This document shows, piece by piece, positions 1-4,848 of a DNA stretch of 8,400 bases. The stretch's first letter is position 1. Each line of letters opens with the position of its first letter. Where the stretch lies: contig CAMPIQ010000157.1 in assembly GCA_946886475.1 (NCBI GenBank), positions 1 through 8,400 of the forward strand, read 5' to 3'. The translations under genes and the position numbers were made by a program. Source of the DNA: an uncultured Chitinophagales bacterium. Lineage in GTDB: Bacteria > Bacteroidota > Bacteroidia > Chitinophagales > Chitinophagaceae. Under the pieces are notes generated by a model. That model did not search any database. It saw only the letters and a list, made by a program, of their open reading frames with translations, and had not been told where the DNA came from.

Positions 1-215
1 ATTAGGATTTAAAATTATAAGGATAGGATTTTGCCAGTCCCGGTCACTGATTAAACTAAAGATTGACTTTTAGTAAACGTATGGTGAGACCTGTGTTCAT
101 GTAAAAGATAGTTGGTGCAGTTAAAAAATTCTGCAGCCATTCTTGTTACATGTGAGGAACCTTGGCAAATTACCAGTTCTTATTCCCTTACAATGAAGCT
201 TCCCGCCCCAAAAAT
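1..215. other. Left-edge non-coding stretch, nothing recognised
   Basis: This stretch lies downstream of the rhodanese gene. I see no start codon followed by a credible reading frame on either strand, no tRNA-like cloverleaf and no clear terminator hairpin. One plus-strand frame is open from the window edge to a stop at 82-84 (about 27 codons). It could be the tail of a gene outside the window, but its sequence resembles nothing I know. A short CTGCAG palindrome at about 131-136 follows an A-run but has no loop, so it is not a terminator. Confidence 0.5.
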
Positions 216-593
216 CTAATCAGTGGGCAAACCCGATTCCTTCCACGCTTTTATACCTCCATCCATATGCGCAACATTTTCATAACCCATTTCTTTGAGT
301 GTTGAAGCAGCTAATGCAGAACGGCCGCCCGAAGCACAATGAAGTATGATCCTTTTGTTTTTATCGAATTCAGGTTTGTGGTAGGGGAGTGATGGATCTG
401 CATAGAATTCGAGCATTCCTCTGGGAGCATGCACCGACTTCGGTATTTTACCATTTTGTTCCAGTTCTTCTTTTTCCCTGATATCAATCAGGGTAGCATT
501 TCCGGAATTTACTTCCTGGTTAACCTGGTCAGCTGTAAGGTTTTCAATCTTTTGTTTTGCGTCCTTAACCAGATCGGTTGCAGATTTTGCCAT
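216..593 (-). CDS. Single-domain rhodanese-like sulfurtransferase
   Basis: The protein has 125 residues and one rhodanese domain, as in GlpE and PspE-type proteins. Such proteins carry sulfane sulfur as a persulfide on the catalytic cysteine and pass it to acceptors such as cyanide or thioredoxin-like thiols. The active-site loop CASGGRS spans residues 86-92, with Cys86 as the likely persulfide carrier. Upstream are the typical strand LIDIRE (35-40) and a KIPKSVHAPRG segment (49-59). The family's closing motif DGGIKAWKESGLP is at 111-123. About 17 helical, charged residues precede the domain. There is no signal peptide, so it is probably cytoplasmic. The start ATG at 591-593 fits the domain length and has no Shine-Dalgarno sequence. 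It lies 89 bases beyond the acetyltransferase stop, so cotranscription is possible but unproven. The fold is clear; the physiological sulfur acceptor cannot be told from sequence. Confidence 0.93.
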   Translation of the reverse strand: MAKSATDLVKDAKQKIENLTADQVNQEVNSGNATLIDIREKEELEQNGKIPKSVHAPRGMLEFYADPSLPYHKPEFDKNKRIILHCASGGRSALAASTLKEMGYENVAHMDGGIKAWKESGLPTD

Positions 594-629
594 GGTTTGT
601 TGGTTTTAGGTTGAAATAATAAATTGAGA

Positions 630-658
630 ATTATAAATATATTTCAAAATATTACCAA
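630..658 (-). promoter_or_regulatory. Possible promoter of the rhodanese gene, E. coli-like boxes
   Basis: On the minus strand TTGGTA (653-658) is followed after exactly 17 bases by TATAAT (630-635), which lies 36 bases before the rhodanese start. This matches the E. coli sigma-70 layout (4 of 6 and 6 of 6). However, Bacteroidota normally use a TAnnTTTG -7 element, and this spacer is very AT-rich, so the match may be chance. The sequence TAATATTTTG inside the spacer is a near miss to the Bacteroidota element. Confidence 0.25.
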
Positions 659-682
659 AACAAGATTGTCTCTGCGAAATTA

Positions 683-1135
683 TTATCCTGACAACAGTTT
701 TTTAAAACAGACACTATTCTGTACATCATTATAATGCCCATAATTTTCAAATGGCTTATATCCATTCTTCTCATAAAGATGAATGGCTTCCGGCTGGCGC
801 TTCCCTGTTTCCAGGATACAGGTGTAATAATTCAAATCAATGGCCCAGCGTTCCAGTTCTTTTAAGATCATGGAAGCAATGCCTTTGTTTCTGTGAGTGG
901 GTTTGGTGTACATCCTTTTTATTTCCATTACACCCGGGGAAAATTCCCTGATAGCACCGCATGCAATGGGTAATTCATTTTCGCAGGCCATAACAACATG
1001 TTTCAAAGATTCTATCTTATTGAATTGCGCATAAAAAGCATGTTCATCTCCATCTCTTGCGGCAAGGTCGCTATCAAGCAGATGAACCAGGTATGTGAAG
1101 TCTGCATTTTTAAAATTGGTCCGGTATAGGTGCAT
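683..1135 (-). CDS. GNAT-family N-acetyltransferase
   Basis: The protein has 150 residues, the usual size for a one-domain GNAT enzyme, which moves an acetyl group from acetyl-CoA to an amine. Motif A is clear: EIKRMYTKPTHRNKGIA at 71-87 forms strand beta-4 and the pyrophosphate-binding loop, with R82-x-x-G85-x-A87 matching the R/Q-x-x-G-x-G/A signature. Motif B follows as LETGKRQPEAIHLYEKNGYK (108-127), with the Y/NGY/F segment typical of the C-terminal half. The N-terminal part, with MACENELPIACGAIREF (49-65), forms the preceding strands. No signal peptide or membrane segment is seen, so it should be cytoplasmic. The substrate cannot be deduced, because GNAT enzymes of this type act on small molecules, peptides or protein N termini. 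It sits between the rhodanese and KAS III-like genes with gaps of 89 and 127 bases, and no functional link to either is apparent. Confidence 0.9.
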   Translation of the reverse strand: MHLYRTNFKNADFTYLVHLLDSDLAARDGDEHAFYAQFNKIESLKHVVMACENELPIACGAIREFSPGVMEIKRMYTKPTHRNKGIASMILKELERWAIDLNYYTCILETGKRQPEAIHLYEKNGYKPFENYGHYNDVQNSVCFKKLLSG

Positions 1136-1262
1136 ATTACATTAGTGTTCCGGTACATAATGGAAATTTCAAACAGGATTATTCTTTCCTGAATTCATTT
1201 CTTTCATTGATTTTGTTCTCCCCGGATCTGTAATGGCTATTTTATATTCAGGTTGAGTAGCA

Positions 1263-2342
1263 TTATACCCGGTAGCAGATCGCATTGATATTCATGCCGG
1301 CGCCTACAGAAGCAAAAAGAATAATATCTCCCTTGTTGAGGTCATGTTCTTCGATCTTCCCTTTCCTTACAAGATCATACAAAGTAGGAACGGTAGCTAC
1401 AGAACTATTACCCAGCCACTGAATACACATAGGCATTACATCCATAGGCGCATCCTTTATGCCATACAATTTATAAAGTACCTTGATAATGCCTTCATCC
1501 ATTTTTTCATTAGCCTGGTGAATGAAAACTTTTTTTAGCTGGTGAATATCAACACCTGCTTTATCCATACAATTCTTCATGGCTTCTGCCACATGTTTGA
1601 TGGCATATTCATAAACCTTACGCCCTTTCATTTTTATATAACGGATGCCGGGATCAGCTTCGGGATGATAGGATTGTCCGAGGTAAATAAAATAAGCTTC
1701 ATCAACGGAATGCGTAACGGCCGATGATGCCATGATGCCGCTTCCATCCGATTCTTTGAATTCAAGAATACAGGCTCCGGCGCCATCACTGAAGATCATA
1801 CTGTCGCGGTCGTGAAGGTCTATCACCCTCGACAGGGTTTCGGTTCCGATTACCAGTGCCTTTTTTGCAATTCCTGCTTTAAAAAAGGCATCAGCCTGGA
1901 TCATTCCCTGTACCCAGCCCGGACAGCCAAAGAGAATGTCGTAAGCAACACATGCAGGATTTTTGATGCCTAAATTGTGTTTTACCCTGCAGGCCAGGGC
2001 CGGCACTGCATCTGACTGAATGGTATTCTTTACAACATTTCCGAAATTATGAGCAAGAATGATCTGGTCCAGTGTTTCCGGATCAATGCCACTGTCCTCA
2101 ATGGCGGCTTTGGCTGCAATGGTAGCGATATCCGAAGCTGTCTGATTGGTGTTGACATATCGTCTTTCTCCGATCCCGGTGATTTGTTTGAATTTCTCAA
2201 CTACTATTTCAGAAGGGGTTTCAATGGGTTTACCATCTTCAGCATAAAAACTATGCTCAGAGAAATATTGATTCTTTACGATCTCTTCAGGAATATAGGA
2301 ACCTGTACCTGTGATAATACTCTTCAACGCCATTTTATCCAT
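1263..2342 (-). CDS. Ketoacyl-ACP synthase III-like (FabH-type) condensing enzyme
   Basis: The protein has 359 residues and a thiolase-fold architecture of the KAS III type. These enzymes condense an acyl-CoA or acyl thioester with malonyl-ACP or a related extender. The Cys-His-Asn triad is visible: Cys140 in DILFGCPGWVQG (135-146), His275 in VFIHQANEKM (272-281) and Asn312 in WLGNSSVATVPT (309-320). FSDGAGACILEF (184-195) and FASVGAGMNI (343-352) match the conserved glycine-rich segments of the fold. It is about 30-40 residues longer than a typical FabH, and the residues around the cysteine (GCPGW) differ from the usual ACSG/ACAG of FabH, so it may not be the starter enzyme of fatty acid synthesis. 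No acyl carrier protein or other synthase lies next to it. Met4 (start at 2333) is an equally plausible start, since MALKSIITGTGSYIP resembles the normal N terminus of the family. The fold is certain; the substrate is not. Confidence 0.92.
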   Translation of the reverse strand: MDKMALKSIITGTGSYIPEEIVKNQYFSEHSFYAEDGKPIETPSEIVVEKFKQITGIGERRYVNTNQTASDIATIAAKAAIEDSGIDPETLDQIILAHNFGNVVKNTIQSDAVPALACRVKHNLGIKNPACVAYDILFGCPGWVQGMIQADAFFKAGIAKKALVIGTETLSRVIDLHDRDSMIFSDGAGACILEFKESDGSGIMASSAVTHSVDEAYFIYLGQSYHPEADPGIRYIKMKGRKVYEYAIKHVAEAMKNCMDKAGVDIHQLKKVFIHQANEKMDEGIIKVLYKLYGIKDAPMDVMPMCIQWLGNSSVATVPTLYDLVRKGKIEEHDLNKGDIILFASVGAGMNINAICYRV

Positions 2343-2376
2343 TTATAATTGGTAAAAATAGCAGCAATCGGGGATT

Positions 2377-2384
2377 CAAATATA
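2377..2384 (-). promoter_or_regulatory. Bacteroidota-type -7 promoter motif for the KAS III-like gene
   Basis: The minus strand reads TATATTTG, matching the TAnnTTTG consensus of the Bacteroidota primary sigma factor. It ends 34 bases before the start codon at 2342. No TTG -33 element is visible at the usual 17-23 base spacing, so this rests on the -7 box and its position only. Confidence 0.45.
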
Positions 2385-2483
2385 AGTAAAAGGAAAATAG
2401 TTAAAGGTGATCCGGATCCAGGAATGCCCGTTCACAATAAAAGGAAAGCTGTCAGTGGGCGCAGCATAAACAGGCTGAATTAA

Positions 2484-2520
2484 GAGATTTCCCATCCTTA
2501 AATCGGGTATGGGGAATTTC
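2484..2520 (-). repeat. Imperfect inverted repeat at the 3' end of the small membrane protein gene
   Basis: Arms 2484-2495 and 2509-2520 are 12 bases each around a 13-base loop. Ten positions are Watson-Crick pairs. The other two are G-U pairs if transcribed on the plus strand but A-C mismatches on the minus strand. One arm overlaps the TGA stop (2519-2521) of the 66-residue gene. It could be a 3' stem for that transcript, but the sequence after it on the minus strand is TTAATTCAG rather than a U-tract, so I do not call it an intrinsic terminator. Confidence 0.35.
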
Positions 2521-2719
2521 AATTTTCCTTCGCTCTGTGGCAGATCACCTCAACTGCCAGACTGAAAGCAAGACCAAAAGCAACTGCCTCCCAGATAGAT
2601 TCATTTTTGAAAAAGGAAACGATCATCATGACAAAACAAAAAACTGCCACCATCACGGTCAGCGCATTCTTTTCAGAAAAATATTTTCTCAAATTTACCT
2701 GGGTTAAAATCTTTCTCAT
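2519..2719 (-). CDS. Small membrane protein with two predicted helices, function unknown
   Basis: I do not recognise this 66-residue protein. It begins with a basic, probably cytoplasmic tail (R2, K3, R11, K12, K17). Two hydrophobic stretches long enough to cross the membrane follow, at about 19-37 (ALTVMVAVFCFVMMIVSFF) and 43-60 (WEAVAFGLAFSLAVEVIC). They are joined by a very short KNES turn, and the protein ends in the basic tail HRAKEN. By the positive-inside rule this suggests a hairpin with both ends in the cytoplasm. No signal cleavage site, lipobox or catalytic motif is seen. A well-placed TAnnTTTG motif at 2753-2760 supports the gene being real, as does a clean frame in a gap no other gene uses. 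Its next neighbours, a KAS III-like gene 176 bases downstream and the divergent glnS, give no hint of function. Short length is the main reason for doubt. Confidence 0.65.
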   Translation of the reverse strand: MRKILTQVNLRKYFSEKNALTVMVAVFCFVMMIVSFFKNESIWEAVAFGLAFSLAVEVICHRAKEN

Positions 2720-2752
2720 TTGTTTATGGATTACACGGTATGATTAGGCTGA

Positions 2753-2760
2753 CAAAAATA
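2753..2760 (-). promoter_or_regulatory. Bacteroidota-type -7 promoter motif for the small membrane protein gene
   Basis: The minus strand reads TATTTTTG, a full match to TAnnTTTG. It ends 33 bases before the start codon at 2719, almost the same distance as the motif of the next gene downstream. No -33 TTG is visible at the expected spacing. Confidence 0.45.
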
Positions 2761-2790
2761 CTCAGCGGATGGTTTTTATTGATGTGAGCT

Positions 2791-2819
2791 TCGGCAAAAT
2801 CGGTAATTCTATCGGCAAA
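2791..2819. repeat. Direct repeat TCGGCAAA in the divergent glnS spacer
   Basis: TCGGCAAA occurs at 2791-2798 and again at 2812-2819, exactly 21 bases apart (two helical turns). A partial copy, TCGGTAAT, lies between them at 2800-2807. The repeats are about 30-60 bases upstream of the -7 motif of the minus-strand small gene. They could be binding sites for a regulator, but copies this short also arise by chance. Confidence 0.25.
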
Positions 2820-2918
2820 GAAATGTTATAATGAAGGAATGAGTGGTGGGGCATGCCATGCCTGTCCGGTTAAAAGTTTTAAGAACAGACCAGCTTAAAA
2901 TTTCAAATGACCCGCCTT

Positions 2919-2944
2919 AGGCTTCAGCCAACAACCTGAAGCCT
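2919..2944. repeat. Perfect 9-bp inverted repeat upstream of glnS
   Basis: AGGCTTCAG (2919-2927) and CTGAAGCCT (2936-2944) are perfectly complementary around an 8-base loop. The repeat ends 9 bases before the TAnnTTTG motif of glnS and occupies the place where a -33 element would be expected. It may be an operator for a dimeric regulator. If transcription starts further upstream, it would instead be a leader hairpin ending 34 bases before the AUG. There is no U-tract after it on either strand, so it is not an intrinsic terminator. Confidence 0.6.
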
Positions 2945-2953
2945 CTTCCTCCT

Positions 2954-2961
2954 TATCTTTG
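2954..2961 (+). promoter_or_regulatory. Bacteroidota-type -7 promoter motif for glnS
   Basis: TATCTTTG matches TAnnTTTG and lies 17 bases before the glnS ATG, which would give a very short leader of roughly 10-12 bases. No TTG -33 element is present at normal spacing, and a 9-bp inverted repeat occupies that place. Confidence 0.45.
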
Positions 2962-2978
2962 ATCATCACAAAAGCAAT

Positions 2979-4643
2979 ATGAGCGAAGAGAAAAGCATCA
3001 ATTTTATAGAAGAGATCATAGAAAATGACCTTAAGGCAGGCCGGTACAAATCCATCGTCACCAGATTTCCACCCGAACCCAATGGCTACCTGCATATGGG
3101 ACATGCCACGAGCATCTGTCTCAATTTCGGGCTGACAAAAAAATATCCCGGTTATACCAATCTAAGATTTGATGATACCAACCCGGTAACCGAAGAAACG
3201 GAGTACGTGGAAAGTATCAGGGAAGATATCAAATGGCTTGGGTTTGAATGGAAGCACGAATTATACGCTTCTGATTATTTTGATCAGTTGTATGAATTTG
3301 CCATACAACTCATCAATAAGGACCTGGCCTATGTTGATGATTCTTCTTCTGAGGAAATTGCGGCTCAAAAGGGAACACCAACCGAGCCCGGCAGGAACAA
3401 TATTTTTCGCGATCGTTCGAAAGAAGAAAACCTTGAACTTTTTCAGCGAATGAAGAATGGTGAATTCCCGGATGGAAGCAGAACACTCCGGGCCAAAATA
3501 GATATGGCTCATCCCAATATGCTGATGAGAGATCCGGTTCTTTACCGCATCAAACATGCGCACCATCATCGCACCGGAGACAAATGGTGCATCTATCCCA
3601 TGTATGATTTTGCGCATGGCCAGAGCGATAGTATAGAAAAAGTAACCCATTCCATTTGTACGCTTGAATTTATACCGCACCGTGAATTGTATGACTGGCT
3701 GATTGCACAACTCGGGATTTTTCCTTCGCATCAATATGAGTTCGCCCGGCGCAATCTTTCCTATACCGTTATGAGTAAAAGAAAATTATTGCAACTGGTA
3801 AATGAAAAACATGTTGATGGATGGGATGATCCAAGAATGCCAACGATAAGCGGAATGCGAAGAAGAGGATATACACCCGAGGCGATCATTGATTTTTGTG
3901 AAAGGGTAGGCATTGCAAAAAGGGAAAATCTGATTGATGTCGGATTGCTTGAATTTTGTGTGAGAGAGCACCTCAATAAAGTAGCCCTGAGAAGGATGGT
4001 GGTGTTTGATCCGCTGAAAGTTGTGATCACCAATTACAATAATGATATTGAATGGATGGAACTGGAGGATAATCCGGAAGACCCCAACAGTACAAAACGG
4101 AAAATACCTTTTGGAAGAGAGTTGTTTGTAGAGAAAGAGGACTTCATGGAAAATCCGCCCAGGAAATATTTCAGGCTTTTCCCAGGTGGAATGGTTCGTC
4201 TCAAAGGCGCCTATATTATTAAATGTGATGAGGTCATAAAAGATGATGAAGGGAATACCATTGAATTAAGGTGTACCTATATTCCGGAAAGCAGGAGTGG
4301 CCAGGATACTTCGGGCATCAATGTAAAAGGCACCCTGCACTGGGTTGAGATCACACAGGCTGTAACTGCCGAGGTAAGGTTGTACGACCGTTTGTTCAAA
4401 GTGGAAGATCCATCTTCGGAAGAAGGAGATTTTAAAGATTACATTAATTCCCAGTCACTTCAAAAGCTTACCACTGCTTATGCAGAACCGGCTTTGAAAA
4501 CAGCAAAGCTAAATGAGCGTTACCAGTTTTTAAGAAAGGGATATTTTACACTGGATAACAAGGATACATATCAGCGTTTGGTGTTTAACCGTACAGTAAC
4601 ACTGAAAGATGCCTGGGCCAGGGAACAAAAGAAGGGAGGATAA
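2979..4643 (+). CDS. glnS: Glutaminyl-tRNA synthetase
   Basis: This class I aminoacyl-tRNA synthetase charges tRNA-Gln with glutamine using ATP in the cytoplasm. At 554 residues it has the length of the E. coli enzyme. The first ATP-binding signature is PEPNGYLHMGHA (32-43), with H39-M-G-H42 as the HIGH motif. The GlnRS-type stretch LRFDDTNP (62-69) follows. The second signature is VMSKRK (264-269), the KMSKS equivalent. The C-terminal half, from about residue 340, holds the two beta-barrel anticodon-binding domains. The end VFNRTVTLKDAW matches the usual GlnRS terminus, so the protein appears complete. The ATG at 2979 has no Shine-Dalgarno sequence but sits just behind a TAnnTTTG motif and an inverted repeat. 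glnS is divergent from the small membrane protein gene and convergent with the metalloprotease. Glutamate-specific GltX is the main alternative, but overall length, signatures and terminus favour GlnRS strongly. Confidence 0.97.
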   Translation: MSEEKSINFIEEIIENDLKAGRYKSIVTRFPPEPNGYLHMGHATSICLNFGLTKKYPGYTNLRFDDTNPVTEETEYVESIREDIKWLGFEWKHELYASDYFDQLYEFAIQLINKDLAYVDDSSSEEIAAQKGTPTEPGRNNIFRDRSKEENLELFQRMKNGEFPDGSRTLRAKIDMAHPNMLMRDPVLYRIKHAHHHRTGDKWCIYPMYDFAHGQSDSIEKVTHSICTLEFIPHRELYDWLIAQLGIFPSHQYEFARRNLSYTVMSKRKLLQLVNEKHVDGWDDPRMPTISGMRRRGYTPEAIIDFCERVGIAKRENLIDVGLLEFCVREHLNKVALRRMVVFDPLKVVITNYNNDIEWMELEDNPEDPNSTKRKIPFGRELFVEKEDFMENPPRKYFRLFPGGMVRLKGAYIIKCDEVIKDDEGNTIELRCTYIPESRSGQDTSGINVKGTLHWVEITQAVTAEVRLYDRLFKVEDPSSEEGDFKDYINSQSLQKLTTAYAEPALKTAKLNERYQFLRKGYFTLDNKDTYQRLVFNRTVTLKDAWAREQKKGG

Positions 4644-4797
4644 AAGATCGTTATCAAAGCCGGAATAACACAACTGCTTTTTTCCTCAATCCATATTATC
4701 AATGATGCCTGCTTAACCATAGTTGATAGGGATCTGATAAACCCGGAGGATATCACATCTGCAACCACTAAAAAGATCAAAATTTAACGCAGTGAAT
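4644..4797. other. Spacer after glnS with an in-phase 47-codon open frame
   Basis: Between the glnS stop and the terminator, the plus-strand glnS frame stays open for 47 codons, up to a TAA at 4785-4787. It contains no ATG in phase, and it lies beyond the normal GlnRS C terminus. It is most simply the 3' untranslated part of the glnS transcript. A minus-strand frame across the same place (4780 down to 4571) runs into glnS and looks like chance. Confidence 0.4.
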
Positions 4798-4836
4798 TAA
4801 TAAAAAAAGCTCCCAATTTGGGAGCTTTTTTTATTA
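4798..4836. terminator. Bidirectional intrinsic terminator between glnS and the metalloprotease
   Basis: An uninterrupted 18-bp palindrome closes a 3-base loop. The core GCTCCC (4809-4814) pairs with GGGAGC (4820-4825), and it is flanked by seven A on the left (4802-4808) and seven T on the right (4826-4832). The GC-rich stem followed by a T-tract reads the same on both strands, so it can end glnS transcripts and protease transcripts alike. It begins 12 bases after the protease stop on the minus strand and 154 bases after the glnS stop. Confidence 0.93.
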
Positions 4837-4848
4837 TAACCGGATCAA

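Noticed and set aside
2..84. Plus-strand frame open from the window edge to a stop at 82-84
   Set aside because: About 27 codons without a start or any recognisable motif; it cannot be told from chance at the window edge.
1136..1262. Possible terminator or promoter between the KAS III-like and acetyltransferase genes
   Set aside because: No hairpin with a T-tract and no full TAnnTTTG match on the minus strand could be found here; only a partial CAAACAGG near 1170 was seen.
2409..2418. Ten-base palindrome GATCCGGATC between the KAS III-like and small membrane protein genes
   Set aside because: Short, without a loop, T-tract or repeat partner, and far from any promoter motif; a chance palindrome is the simplest reading.
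3261..3734. A 157-codon open frame on the minus strand opposite glnS
   Set aside because: It is antisense to the conserved GlnRS catalytic domain and shows no domain or promoter of its own, so it is a shadow frame.
4571..4780. A 69-codon minus-strand frame across the glnS 3' end
   Set aside because: Its hydrophobic start suggested a small membrane protein, but two thirds of the frame is antisense to or beside glnS coding sequence, and no promoter motif or family resemblance is seen.
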